This document shows, piece after piece, positions 24,712-33,382 of a stretch of DNA of 64,000 bases. This DNA is from Staphylococcus schleiferi (GTDB lineage: Bacteria; Bacillota; Bacilli; Staphylococcales; Staphylococcaceae). Positions within the stretch are counted from its first letter, which is position 1. Each line of letters begins with the position of its first letter. The position numbers and the translations under genes are program-made. The notes below the pieces were generated by a model. It worked only from the letters and a program-made list of their open reading frames with translations. It ran no database searches and was not told the origin of the DNA. The DNA is taken from positions 1,054,001 through 1,118,000 of the forward strand of contig NZ_LR962863.1 in assembly GCF_900458895.1 (NCBI RefSeq). Direction: 5' to 3'.

Positions 24712-26271
24712 ATGAGAGTAGCCATTATAGGAATGGGCACAGCAGGTGTGAGTGTGCTCAGACAATTAGTTAAATACAAGCATTTTAAGAAAATTCAATT
24801 AGATATTTATGATAACGAGGAAAATATGGGGCAAGGCAAGCCCTTTCAAAATGATAGTGAGGATTTGCTCATCAATGTACCAGTTGATATGCTGTCATTG
24901 AATATCGATAATATTTTAGAATTTAGAGAATGGTATAACGAGCAAGATACATTTAATTACGGTGATGCGGACTATTTGCCACGTTATGTATTTGGTCATT
25001 ACATGAAAAGCTATCTAGAACAATTTGATCATGCATTCGACAATGTAAATGTAATTAAAAAAGAAGTTAAACATATGTATATTGAAGAGCAAGCCAATGA
25101 AATCATTCCTAAGCGAATCGTTGTATGTACTGATGATGAAGTGGAATCTTGTAAAGACTATGACTATGTGTTTTTTACAATTGGTACGATGTCATATCAC
25201 GACCCTTACCAACTCAAAGGTCAAAAGGGTTATATTCAAGCGCCTTATCCAGCTAATCAAACACTGTCAGAAGTTAAAAAAGATGACACAATTGCTATTA
25301 TCGGTACGGGTTTGGCAAGTTTAGACGTCATTCGTTATGCATTGTCGCACCACCAGAAAAAGCCAATTATTATGGCGAGTCGTGGTGGTAAGTTGCCAAG
25401 TGTTCGGGGTGAGATGCAAACGATTAAATTTAAATATCTCACTCTTGAAAATTTTGACCAGTTAAAAGCAGAAAATATGGGTGTGGTTCCATTAGAAGAA
25501 GCGGTGGAATTATTTAAAAAAGAATGTGAAGTGCGAGAGATTCCACTTCAAAAATTGCTTAAACGTCGAAAATATGATGCGGTCCGTGATTTAAATTATG
25601 ACTTGAATCATCCTGAAGATTTAGGGGCTTTGCAGAGTGTATTTGAGGCATTAAAAGAAAATATGGATTGGATTTGGAACAGTTTGAGTCGTGAAGATCA
25701 ATCCCAATTTATAACGAAGTATCATAGATATTTAAAAGAAAATACGAATCCGATGCCGAGAGAAACAGCTTTATTGTTGATTGACGCAATTAAAGCTGGT
25801 GATTTAGAAATATTATCTGGACTCGAAAATGTACGCCAATATTACGGTAAATATCGACTTGCCTTTAAAAATAAAGAGGATGAATTAAAAGTGGGTATCG
25901 TCATCAATGCGACGGGGCCGAAAAAACATTTGAGTCAGTTAGATGAGGACGATGCACTGTTGTTGGATATTGCGAATCGAGAAATTATACAACCGCATCC
26001 AATGGGTGGAATTCAAATCGTGCCGTCTACAAATGAAGTAATCAGTCCATTGTATGGAACTTTGCGAAACTTAAGAGCAATTGGTCAAATTACCAATGGT
26101 GTCAATTTTGAACGTAATGGTGTGACAATGATTGTTCAACAAGCCGTGAGGGCAGTCGACAATTTATATGACACGTATAAAGCTAAAAAAGCGCTCGAAA
26201 AAGAGAAAAAGAAAGCGCAGAAAAAGGCGAAGAAAAAGAAAAAAGACAAGAAGAAGAAAAAGAAAAAATAA
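24712..26271 (+). CDS. FAD/NAD(P)-binding protein with polylysine tail
   Basis: 519-aa cytoplasmic flavoprotein-like protein. The N-terminal Rossmann motif IGMGTAGVSVLRQL (residues 5-18) is followed by the NAD_binding_9-type segment with GQGKPFQND and LLINVPVDML, then a second dinucleotide motif AIIGTGLASLDVI (about 200-212) and a VINATGPKKHL signature near residue 400. Such proteins resemble N-hydroxylating monooxygenases, but activity is unassigned. Odd feature: the last about 30 residues are mostly lysine (KKKAQKKAKKKKKDKKKKKKK in pieces), encoded by a nearly pure purine tract at 26195-26269. The tail could bind RNA, DNA or membranes; its length may vary by slippage. Confidence 0.75.
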   Translation: MRVAIIGMGTAGVSVLRQLVKYKHFKKIQLDIYDNEENMGQGKPFQNDSEDLLINVPVDMLSLNIDNILEFREWYNEQDTFNYGDADYLPRYVFGHYMKSYLEQFDHAFDNVNVIKKEVKHMYIEEQANEIIPKRIVVCTDDEVESCKDYDYVFFTIGTMSYHDPYQLKGQKGYIQAPYPANQTLSEVKKDDTIAIIGTGLASLDVIRYALSHHQKKPIIMASRGGKLPSVRGEMQTIKFKYLTLENFDQLKAENMGVVPLEEAVELFKKECEVREIPLQKLLKRRKYDAVRDLNYDLNHPEDLGALQSVFEALKENMDWIWNSLSREDQSQFITKYHRYLKENTNPMPRETALLLIDAIKAGDLEILSGLENVRQYYGKYRLAFKNKEDELKVGIVINATGPKKHLSQLDEDDALLLDIANREIIQPHPMGGIQIVPSTNEVISPLYGTLRNLRAIGQITNGVNFERNGVTMIVQQAVRAVDNLYDTYKAKKALEKEKKKAQKKAKKKKKDKKKKKKK

Positions 26272-26545
26272 GGCATTCAACTTAGAAAATGACAACATGA
26301 TTTATCTATTCTTTCAAAAGATTCGGTTCACTTTCTTTAAAGCGTCACTATGATTGTGATGCGTTAGAGGACAAGTCATATTTTTAGTAAGTTATATTAT
26401 TATTTAATAATGATTTTTTATAGAATAAGTTTATTTCCTGATTTTATATTCAAACAATTGTAAAATTTAAAAAGATACGGTAATATAGACGCATGGACTT
26501 CGACAGTCCATGCGTATCTTTTATACTCAATACAATTTCATATAT
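26272..26545 (+). other. intergenic region before the rib operon
   Basis: AT-rich, no gene seen. It contains an 11-bp perfect hairpin ACGCATGGACT / AGTCCATGCGT (26489-26515) followed by ATCTTTT, which can serve as a terminator. TATACT (26522-26527) with TTCGAC 17 bp upstream could be the rib promoter, which would overlap that hairpin. Confidence 0.5.
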
Positions 26546-26672
26546 TCTTTCGGGGCTGGGTGAAATTCCCAACCGGCAGTAAATTAAAGCCTGCGACCCA
26601 TATTGCAAAGCGATATGGCTGATCTAGTGAGAATCTAGAGCCGACAGTTAGAGTCTGGATGGGAGGAAGAAT
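26546..26672 (+). ncRNA. FMN riboswitch (RFN element)
   Basis: RFN core elements in order: CGGGGCTGGGTGAAATTCCC, AACCGGCAGTAAATTAAAG, GCCTGCGACCC, the variable CATATTGC / GCGATATG arm, TGATCTAGTGAGAATCTAGAGCCGACAGT (as adjacent segments), and GTCTGGATGGGAGGAAG. Upstream of riboflavin genes as expected; FMN binding should favour the downstream terminator. Confidence 0.97.
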
Positions 26673-26768
26673 AGGTAGGACATTTTCACAAAGTATTGTG
26701 AAGCTTATTTGTCGTACCAAATGATAAATGAATACGTCTATCTTTTAAGAGATAGCGATTCCTAATTC

Positions 26769-26800
26769 CCACTACTCGATTTTAAACGAGTGGTTTTTTT
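26769..26800 (+). terminator. rib operon attenuator terminator
   Basis: CCACTACTCG / CGAGTGG stem with a T7 run, directly before the ribD RBS. This is the regulated terminator of the FMN riboswitch. Confidence 0.88.
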
Positions 26801-26814
26801 ATTGAGGTGAAAGA

Positions 26815-27861
26815 TTGGAAAATTATTTAGAACAAGCAATACAACTCGCACAAATGGTCAACGGCCAAACAGGAACGAATCCTCCTGTAGGCGCTGTTGT
26901 AGTTAAACACGGTAGAATCATTGGATTAGGCGCACATTTAAGAAAAGGCGACAAACATGCTGAAATTCAAGCCATTGATATGGCTGGTGAAGCAAATGTA
27001 AAAGATGCATCGATTTATGTATCATTAGAGCCTTGTTCTCATTATGGAAGTACACCGCCTTGTGCCAAAAGAATCATCGACACAGGGATTAAAAAGGTGG
27101 TATACGCAGCTAAAGATATCACTTTAGATACAGAGGGTCACCAAATGATGGTAGAAGCGGGTATTGATGTAGAGTACCGTCCGATGAAACGAGCCTTGGA
27201 TTTATATGCTGACTTTTTCAAAAGTAAATCAGAGGGACGACCTATTGTAACTGTCAAAGTCAGTGCAAGTATAGATGGCAAACAAGCTACAGATGTTGAA
27301 GAGAGTCAGTGGATTACATCAAAAGCTGTAAAGCAAGATGTTTTTAATTTGAGGCATAATCATGATGCCATTATCACTGGTAATGGGACACTTCGCAAAG
27401 ATAATCCAAGTTTGACAACGCGTATTGAAGACGGACATCATCCGGCAAAAGTCATTCTTTCGCGTTCTGGTGACGTGAACTGGAATGCGCAACTCTTTAA
27501 AGATGAAACGACACCGATTTATATTTATACCGAGAACCATAGTTTAACATCGACAAAAGACCATATTCATATTATTAAAGCGAATCAATTAAATGTTGAT
27601 TTTATATTAAAAGATTTATTTCAAAAAGGTTTCGGTCGGATACTTGTTGAAGCCGGACCGAACGTGACATCACAATTTTTAGCGTCACATGATGTGACTA
27701 ACTTCATCCTATATTTAGCCCCGAAAATCATAGGTGGTCAAGGTAAATATCAATTTTATCAAACAGACGATGTAATGCCTTTAGACCAACTACCACAATT
27801 TGAAATTGTACACAGTGAAATAATAGATACCGACATGAAATTACGAATGAAGAGGAAGTGA
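26815..27861 (+). CDS. ribD: bifunctional diaminohydroxyphosphoribosylaminopyrimidine deaminase / reductase
   Basis: 348-aa enzyme of riboflavin synthesis. The N-terminal deaminase carries the zinc motif HAEIQAI and PCSHYGSTPPC (residues about 49-84). The C-terminal reductase has the TVKVSASIDGKQA start (about residue 146), the ITGNGTLRKDNPSLTTR motif and a GGQGKYQF end. It starts at TTG with GAGGTGAAAG 4 nt upstream, right after the attenuator. First gene of the ribD-ribE-ribBA-ribH operon. Confidence 0.97.
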   Translation: MENYLEQAIQLAQMVNGQTGTNPPVGAVVVKHGRIIGLGAHLRKGDKHAEIQAIDMAGEANVKDASIYVSLEPCSHYGSTPPCAKRIIDTGIKKVVYAAKDITLDTEGHQMMVEAGIDVEYRPMKRALDLYADFFKSKSEGRPIVTVKVSASIDGKQATDVEESQWITSKAVKQDVFNLRHNHDAIITGNGTLRKDNPSLTTRIEDGHHPAKVILSRSGDVNWNAQLFKDETTPIYIYTENHSLTSTKDHIHIIKANQLNVDFILKDLFQKGFGRILVEAGPNVTSQFLASHDVTNFILYLAPKIIGGQGKYQFYQTDDVMPLDQLPQFEIVHSEIIDTDMKLRMKRK

Positions 27862-27865
27862 ATCC

Positions 27866-28495
27866 ATGTTCACAGGTATCGTTGAAGAAATAGGTACAAT
27901 TGAAAAAATTCAAAAGCGAAACCCCACAACTGAACTGACTATACAATGTCAACATATATTAACAGATATGCATATTGGTGATTCTATAAGTGTCAATGGC
28001 ACGTGCTTAACGGTAACCACTTTTAACGCAAACAGTTTTTCAGTGGAAGTTATTTTAGGTACTGAAAATAAAACATATCTTGCAGAACTTAAGGCAGGCG
28101 ATAAAGTCAATCTAGAGCGCGCGTTATTAGCCACTGGCCGTTTAGGAGGTCACTTTGTGCAAGGCCATGTAGATGGGAAAGGTCGTATCAAACAAATTCA
28201 ATCATCACAAAATGAATGGATTTATACGATTGAAGCACCCACTATTTTAATGAATCAAATGGTTTCTCAAGGGTCTATTGCTGTTGACGGTATCAGTTTA
28301 ACAATTTTTAAAAAGCACCCTCATGCTTTTGACATTCATTTAATTCCAGAAACAAGAAAAGCGACAACTTTATCTACGAAGAAACAAGGAGATCCTGTTC
28401 ATTTAGAGACAGACATGTTATTTAAATATGTCCAAACGATTGCAACACAAAAATCAGACCTATCTATGGAAGATTTGCTGAAAGCAGGATTTTAA
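27866..28495 (+). CDS. ribE: riboflavin synthase alpha chain
   Basis: 209 aa, two lumazine-binding barrels in tandem. MFTGIVEEIGTIEKI is the invariant start; the second copy begins near residue 97 (LGGHFVQGHVDG). Catalyses dismutation of 6,7-dimethyl-8-ribityllumazine to riboflavin. It begins 4 nt after the ribD stop, with AGGAAG as RBS. The S. aureus name for this gene is ribB or ribE depending on annotation. Confidence 0.96.
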   Translation: MFTGIVEEIGTIEKIQKRNPTTELTIQCQHILTDMHIGDSISVNGTCLTVTTFNANSFSVEVILGTENKTYLAELKAGDKVNLERALLATGRLGGHFVQGHVDGKGRIKQIQSSQNEWIYTIEAPTILMNQMVSQGSIAVDGISLTIFKKHPHAFDIHLIPETRKATTLSTKKQGDPVHLETDMLFKYVQTIATQKSDLSMEDLLKAGF

Positions 28496-28509
28496 TGGAG
28501 GCGTAAGTA

Positions 28510-29691
28510 ATGAAATTAGATACAATTGATGAAGCGCTCAATGCTTTAAAAAAAGGAGAAATGATTATTGTTGTAGACGATGAAGATCGTGAAAATGAAG
28601 GAGATCTTGTTGCTATAACGGAGTGGATGCACGATGACACCATTAATTTTATGACTAAATATGGAAGAGGACTCATATGTGCACCTATTACAAAAGAAAT
28701 CGCTGAAAAAGCAGGATTGGATGGAATGGTTAAACACAATAACGATCCACATGGTACGGCTTTTACACAAAGTATTGATCATATCCAATCGACAACTGGA
28801 ATTAGCGCTTTTGAAAGGATGCAGACTGCACGTGCTTTAATTGATGAACAAATGGACCAACATACCTTTAACCAACCGGGCCATTTATTTCCGTTGATTG
28901 CAAAAACGCATGGTGTTTTAGAACGTCGTGGTCATACAGAAGCCACTATTGATTTAGCACGGTTAACGGGTGCTACACCTGCAGGATTAATTTGTGAAAT
29001 TATGAATGAAGATGGAACAATGGCTAAAGGCGTGCAACTTGAACAGTTCAAAGAGATGCATCAATTGAAAATGATTTCTATTGAGGATCTTGTTGGACAC
29101 ATTAAAGTGAATCGTAAAATCATAACGGAACAAGCGAAAGTTAAGTTACCTACGCGATTTGGTACTTTTGATATGTATGGATTCACTTCGAATATAGATG
29201 GTACTGAACATTTAGCTATTGTGAAGGGTGAGATTCACCCAACGATGAATGTACGTATTCATTCTGCTTGCGCTACAGGAGATATTTTTCATAGTGCACG
29301 CTGTGATTGTGGAGATCAACTTGAAGCGGCAATGGCCTATATTGAACAACATGGTGGCATGATTTTATACTTACCCCAAGAAGGTAGAGGCATTGGCTTA
29401 ATGAATAAATTAAGAGCTTATGAGTTGATTGAGCAAGGCTATGATACAGTTTCCGCTAATGAAGCGTTAGGTTTTGAACCAGATTTAAGAGAGTACGATA
29501 TCGCAGCACAAATGTTAAGACACTTTAATGTAGAGCGCGTGCATTTATTGAGTAATAATCCAGAAAAATTTCATGGTTTAAAACGTTATGGAATTCAAAT
29601 TGATGAGCGAATTCCGCTCATAGCTGAAGAAAATGAACACAATCATGATTATATGCACGTCAAAAAAACACAAATGGGACATATGATTTAA
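28510..29691 (+). CDS. ribBA: bifunctional DHBP synthase / GTP cyclohydrolase II
   Basis: 393 aa. The N-terminal DHBP synthase (residues about 1-200) has [12 protein letters not shown] and the [23 protein letters not shown] motifs. The C-terminal GTP cyclohydrolase II has the zinc cysteines [19 protein letters not shown] (about residue 257-275) and [13 protein letters not shown]. It makes both precursors of riboflavin. GGAGGCG lies 8 nt before the ATG; 14 nt after ribE. Confidence 0.97.
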   Translation: MKLDTIDEALNALKKGEMIIVVDDEDRENEGDLVAITEWMHDDTINFMTKYGRGLICAPITKEIAEKAGLDGMVKHNNDPHGTAFTQSIDHIQSTTGISAFERMQTARALIDEQMDQHTFNQPGHLFPLIAKTHGVLERRGHTEATIDLARLTGATPAGLICEIMNEDGTMAKGVQLEQFKEMHQLKMISIEDLVGHIKVNRKIITEQAKVKLPTRFGTFDMYGFTSNIDGTEHLAIVKGEIHPTMNVRIHSACATGDIFHSARCDCGDQLEAAMAYIEQHGGMILYLPQEGRGIGLMNKLRAYELIEQGYDTVSANEALGFEPDLREYDIAAQMLRHFNVERVHLLSNNPEKFHGLKRYGIQIDERIPLIAEENEHNHDYMHVKKTQMGHMI

Positions 29692-29708
29692 ATATAGGAG
29701 GAAGAAAA

Positions 29709-30167
29709 ATGAAATTTGAAGGTCAACTTATAGGTAAAGGTTTAAAAATAGGGATTGTTGTAAGTCGTTTTAATGATTTTATCACAGGTCGTTTAGTCGA
29801 AGGGGCACTTGATGCGTTAAAACGCCACCAAGTCGAAGCTGACGATATTGATATTGCTTATGTACCGGGAGCATTCGAACTTCCAATTGTGTCAAAGAAA
29901 ATGGCACAAACTCAAAAATATGATGCAGTGATTACACTTGGCTGTGTGATTCGTGGTGCAACATCCCATTATGATTATGTTTGTAACGAAGCTGCTAAAG
30001 GCATTGCTAAAGCGGGAGACGATACAGGCATTCCTGTAATATTTGGTGTTTTAACAACTGAAAATATTGAACAAGCTATTGAACGTGCAGGTACAAAAGC
30101 AGGCAATAAAGGGGCAGAAGTCGCCGTTGGTGCAATAGAAATGGCTAACTTATTAAAACAGTTTTAA
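29709..30167 (+). CDS. ribH: 6,7-dimethyl-8-ribityllumazine synthase
   Basis: 152-aa capsid-forming enzyme that joins the RibA and RibB branches. Signatures: [49 protein letters not shown] and the catalytic His in that segment. AGGAGGAAG precedes the ATG. Last gene of the operon; two strong terminators follow. Confidence 0.97.
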   Translation: MKFEGQLIGKGLKIGIVVSRFNDFITGRLVEGALDALKRHQVEADDIDIAYVPGAFELPIVSKKMAQTQKYDAVITLGCVIRGATSHYDYVCNEAAKGIAKAGDDTGIPVIFGVLTTENIEQAIERAGTKAGNKGAEVAVGAIEMANLLKQF

Positions 30168-30234
30168 TGAAATAAAGCGCTCATATTTCAATTACGTAGC
30201 GATTACCAAAATTTTATAATTGAAAACGATGATG

Positions 30235-30345
30235 TGGAGTGGCGCTAAGACATGATGTCAATAGAGACAGCCACTCCATTTTGTTAATGTGACATTAATA
30301 AGCAGAAGCCACAACAGCTACTATTTTGGCATGTTGTGGCTTTCT
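30235..30345. terminator. two consecutive terminators between ribH and proline dehydrogenase
   Basis: Hairpin 1: TGGAGTGGC / GCCACTCCA (30235-30278) with a T-rich tail, for ribH. Hairpin 2: AGAAGCCACAACA / TGTTGTGGCTTTCT (30304-30345), near symmetric; on the minus strand it lies 27 nt past the proline dehydrogenase stop. Confidence 0.75.
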
Positions 30346-30371
30346 AAAGTTGACATGAGTGTCAAACTATT

Positions 30372-31355
30372 TTATTTATTTTTTAACAGCTTAAATAATG
30401 TACCGACTGCAAGTCCAATTGCACCTATAGAGAGAAGGACTTTTGGTTTTACAAATTCTTTGAAGGCTAATGTTAAGTTTTGAGGTCTTTCCGCTAATCG
30501 TCGCATGAAGTAACCAAACCAATCATCACCATAAGGGACATAAATCGTAAAATTATATCCTTCCTTTGCAATCGACTCTGCTAGATCACTTCTAAATCCA
30601 TACAACATTTGAAATTCGAATTGAGATTTATCAATATGATTGTCCTCAACAAATTTTTTAACATGGTTAATGATTTTGTGATCATGTGTGGCAATTGAAG
30701 TAAAGCTTTTAGAATTTAATAATCTTTTTTCGATAAGTCGAATATAATTTTGATCAATTTCTTCCTTCGTTTGATAGGCGATATGTGGTGATTCTTTATA
30801 AGCGCCTTTAACTAAACGTAAGCGGAGTTCTGGATATTTATCGATGAGTACATCTGCTTTAAATAAGTAAGCTTGAATCACTGTTCCAATATTTGAATAA
30901 TTGGGTTTTAATCGATCTAAAGTTTGTGTAATATCGAAAAGGCTATCGTACTTTTCTGTATCGATGTTAATGTGCATATGATCATAGCGATTTGCTTTCG
31001 AAACAATTTCTTCAATGTTTTCAAAACATAAGGCACGATTAAATTCGCTACCTAATTGGCTGAGCTTAACCGACATATGCGCGTTGAGTTGATTTTCGTG
31101 AATCGCATCCATAACTTTTAATATATTTTCTTTGGCTGCAATTGCATCACGCTCATTATTGACAAACTCACCTAGATTATCGACGGTTGCTGCAATATTT
31201 TTGTCGTTTAATTTCTTAATTGTAGCGACAACCTCTTCTATCGTGTTACCAGCAACAACTCTATTTGCACCTAATGAAGGTCCTACAGTTTTTGCTAATG
31301 AGTTTAAATAAGCATTGTTTGATAGTGTAATAAAAAAGTTTTTGATTAAGCTCAT
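30372..31355 (-). CDS. proline dehydrogenase
   Basis: 327-aa FAD-dependent enzyme oxidising proline to pyrroline-5-carboxylate. TIM-barrel motifs: HMSVKLSQLG (residue about 95), MHINIDTEKYD, RLRLVKGAYKESPHIAY, SIATHDHKIINHVKKF, FEFQMLYGFRSDLAE and the C-terminal YVPYGDDWFGYFMRRLAERPQN. The ATG chosen has GGGAGGA 7 nt upstream; a start 15 nt earlier is inside the RBS. A single-domain enzyme, so P5C dehydrogenase is elsewhere. A near-perfect cre site 65 bp upstream fits glucose repression of proline catabolism. Confidence 0.94.
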   Translation of the reverse strand: MSLIKNFFITLSNNAYLNSLAKTVGPSLGANRVVAGNTIEEVVATIKKLNDKNIAATVDNLGEFVNNERDAIAAKENILKVMDAIHENQLNAHMSVKLSQLGSEFNRALCFENIEEIVSKANRYDHMHINIDTEKYDSLFDITQTLDRLKPNYSNIGTVIQAYLFKADVLIDKYPELRLRLVKGAYKESPHIAYQTKEEIDQNYIRLIEKRLLNSKSFTSIATHDHKIINHVKKFVEDNHIDKSQFEFQMLYGFRSDLAESIAKEGYNFTIYVPYGDDWFGYFMRRLAERPQNLTLAFKEFVKPKVLLSIGAIGLAVGTLFKLLKNK

Positions 31356-31419
31356 TTCAATTCCTCCCATATCCTTTGTTCATTGTCATAATAATAGTGT
31401 ATCATGAACAGATAATGGA

Positions 31420-31433
31420 AGAAAACGTTTTCA
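31420..31433 (-). promoter_or_regulatory. cre (CcpA) site upstream of proline dehydrogenase
   Basis: Read on the minus strand, TGAAAACGTTTTCT matches TGWAANCGNTTNCA at every position but the last, around the 12-bp palindrome GAAAACGTTTTC. Position is 65-78 bp upstream of the start codon. Confidence 0.7.
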
Positions 31434-31511
31434 TAGTACATAATTACAATTTTAGCATCTATTTTTCTTTTAGAATTATGAATATTTAAATTTTTTATTT
31501 GTTACTTGTGA

Positions 31512-31649
31512 CTAAGATGATAAATTGTGTGAAACGGTGAGTGGTGGTTTCTGTAAATTAGTATCAATCGGTTCTTGTGCTAGTGCTAAAAAGAGGGGCA
31601 TCATAAGCAAAAACAATAAACTAATCACACATTTAACGATGATTTTCAT
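31512..31649 (-). CDS. 45-aa secreted or membrane micropeptide (predicted)
   Basis: Minus-strand ATG with AAGGTGT 5 nt upstream opens a 45-codon frame: basic MKIIVK, hydrophobic core VISLLFLLMMPLFLALA, then a possible signal peptidase site LALA/QEP and a 19-residue polar tail ending VSHNLSS. It has the layout of a small exported peptide or a single-span protein. It lies between proline dehydrogenase and a small membrane gene with no overlap. No homologue recognised. Confidence 0.5.
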   Translation of the reverse strand: MKIIVKCVISLLFLLMMPLFLALAQEPIDTNLQKPPLTVSHNLSS

Positions 31650-31770
31650 TAACGACACCTTCAATTTAAATTTATTTTCAACTAAAACGTATCATATGAT
31701 TATCAAGTAGGTGTGAAAATGTTGTAAAGATGCGCTTTAAAAAGTAAACAGTGCTAAATATTAACGCAAT

Positions 31771-31816
31771 GTAAAGTTCGCGATTGAAACTTTACGATAT
31801 CTTTAAATTTCAATCG
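31771..31816 (+). promoter_or_regulatory. overlapping alternative inverted repeats before the 110-aa membrane gene
   Basis: GTAAAGTT (31771-31778) pairs with AACTTTAC (31788-31795), and CGATTGAAA (31781-31789) pairs perfectly with TTTCAATCG (31808-31816). The two hairpins share 31788-31789 and the first loop is the arm of the second, so they exclude each other. Ends 50 bp before the gene. It could be an operator at the promoter (TAAAAT at 31829-31834) or a switching leader. Confidence 0.4.
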
Positions 31817-31866
31817 TTATGTGCATGTTAAAATAAGAGTGAAATCTTTTTAAGGGAGATTATAAC

Positions 31867-32199
31867 ATGTTTAGAGATATGGCATTTTATATATTTGGGA
31901 CGCAGTTAGATACGTTTGTACAATACTTTGTTTTTGAACTTATTATTTTAGTTCTAATTGGTTTAATTGTGGGGGTGCTGACACACCGATTGTGGCTTGT
32001 AGCTGTTGTAATTATAGGGTTGAATCTCATTGATGCTGGTATTATAGCGAATTTTAATGCTTCTCAGGGAAATGGCTCACTGATTGGTCAATTTTTCTTA
32101 ATGTTAGTCGCAAAGTTTTTCCCTACTTTTTATGAATTGCTTTTAGCAATTTTATTATTACGTTTACCGTTCATACGTAAAACTTTTAAATTATCTTAA
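31867..32199 (+). CDS. membrane protein of unknown function
   Basis: 110-aa protein, three to four hydrophobic spans (YFVFELIILVLIGLIVGVL, LWLVAVVIIGLNLIDAGII, FFLMLVAKFFPTFYELLLAILLL). AAGGGAG lies 8 nt before the ATG. Single gene between two terminator-like hairpins, with unusual alternative inverted repeats upstream. No family recognised; conserved hypothetical among staphylococci is the best label. Confidence 0.65.
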   Translation: MFRDMAFYIFGTQLDTFVQYFVFELIILVLIGLIVGVLTHRLWLVAVVIIGLNLIDAGIIANFNASQGNGSLIGQFFLMLVAKFFPTFYELLLAILLLRLPFIRKTFKLS

Positions 32200-32276
32200 A
32201 AATGGAAAGCGCAGCATCATAGTAAATATTTAAAGATCACACGCGCTTTTTTAATAGTTGTCAGTGACGCATATCA

Positions 32277-32325
32277 ACAGGATAGAAAATTTACGTCTCA
32301 AGTAGATTTCTATCCTGTTTTTATG
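32277..32325 (+). terminator. terminator after the 110-aa membrane gene
   Basis: ACAGGATAGAAA / TTTCTATCCTGT 12-bp stem with a T5 tail. A weaker AAAGCGC / GCGCTTT pair with a long loop precedes it (about 32207-32250). Confidence 0.8.
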
Positions 32326-32401
32326 ATTTCCTTTTTATTCGCAAACATGAATAAAATCACGCTATAATAAAAGGAAGAACGTAAAGGAAGGGTAATGTTG
32401 T

Positions 32402-33226
32402 ATGTGGAAATGGGAAACAGATAATAAAGCTAAAGGCGTCATCGTTATTGTTCATAATATGTTAGAACATACAGGAAGATACGCCTATGTCATCACACAT
32501 TTAAAACGTAATGGTTATCATGTGATTATGGGCGATTTACCTGGACAAGGCCAAACGTCACGTATGAATAAGGGCCAAATCGAAAGCTTTGAAATCTATC
32601 AAGAACGGGTACTTGAGTGGATTGAAATTGCAGAAGCGTATCATCTTCCTACATTTATTATTGGGGTCGGATTAGGTGGGCTCATTTGTGTCAATTTATT
32701 AGAAAAAGTGCAACTTGATATTGAAGGATTGATTTTAATTTCGCCATTGATGGCTTTTCATAATAGTAATAAGACACGTAAAAATTTCTTAACAGCGAAC
32801 ATTGGAGATGTCTCTAAAAGTGCCAAATTTGATCTCGGATTTCAAGTCACTGATTTGACTCGAAATCCTGAAGTTCAAGAAGAAACATTAAATGATGCAA
32901 TGATGTTGAAGAAAGTAAGTTACCATTGGTACAAAGAAGTGATTAGAACAATGAAAGAAACTGCGGATCATATGAATCAATTCATGTGTATTCCTATGTG
33001 CGTCATGTATGGTACAGAAGATGTGATTTCAGATACGAAAGTAACTTATCAATTTGTGAATAATCTTAATTACGATGAGCTTTATTTTAAAGCGTGGGAA
33101 GGGTTAGCGCATGAAATTCATAATGAACCTGAACGTGAAGCCGTTATGCGTTATATCCTCAGCTTTTTAAATAATAAAGTTTTCGCAGCAGGATATTTAA
33201 TCGACGATGAAAATAGTATTAAGTAA
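32402..33226 (+). CDS. alpha/beta-hydrolase-fold protein, lysophospholipase/S33-like, nucleophile Ser replaced
   Basis: 274-aa cytoplasmic protein of the monoacylglycerol lipase/lysophospholipase (Hydrolase_4) family: VIVHNMLEHTGRYAY, GDLPGQGQTS, LILISPL, and cap region. The expected nucleophile elbow G-H-S-x-G reads GVGLGG (about residue 92), so Ser is Gly. The acid (YGTEDVIS) and His (GLAHEIHNEPE) positions are still recognisable. The usual oxyanion HG is HN. It is therefore probably not a classical serine hydrolase unless another residue acts. GGAAGGG lies 9 nt before the ATG. Located directly before ldh. Confidence 0.8.
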   Translation: MWKWETDNKAKGVIVIVHNMLEHTGRYAYVITHLKRNGYHVIMGDLPGQGQTSRMNKGQIESFEIYQERVLEWIEIAEAYHLPTFIIGVGLGGLICVNLLEKVQLDIEGLILISPLMAFHNSNKTRKNFLTANIGDVSKSAKFDLGFQVTDLTRNPEVQEETLNDAMMLKKVSYHWYKEVIRTMKETADHMNQFMCIPMCVMYGTEDVISDTKVTYQFVNNLNYDELYFKAWEGLAHEIHNEPEREAVMRYILSFLNNKVFAAGYLIDDENSIK

Positions 33227-33296
33227 TTATTTTAAACTATTGACAAATATTGGAAAATAATTTCTCTCTGCATTACAATAAATTTTTATTGAAATA

Positions 33297-33350
33297 TTGT
33301 GATAAACATGGTAGATTATATGTGAAAAGAATCACAATTATTGTGATAAA
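33297..33350 (+). promoter_or_regulatory. Rex operator region upstream of ldh
   Basis: ATGTGAAAAGAATCACAA (33320-33337) keeps both half-sites TGTGA and TCACA of the Rex consensus TTGTGA-N6-TCACAA. Extra TTGTGA half-sites lie at 33297-33302 and 33341-33346. Rex represses fermentation genes at high NAD+/NADH, and ldh is a known Rex target in S. aureus. Confidence 0.72.
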
Positions 33351-33382
33351 TATAAATTTGCAAAGTAGGAGCGTGTTTTTCA

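Noticed and set aside
31525..31710. Plus-strand 61-codon frame between proline dehydrogenase and the membrane gene
   Set aside because: It has no RBS and overlaps the better-supported minus-strand 45-aa frame.
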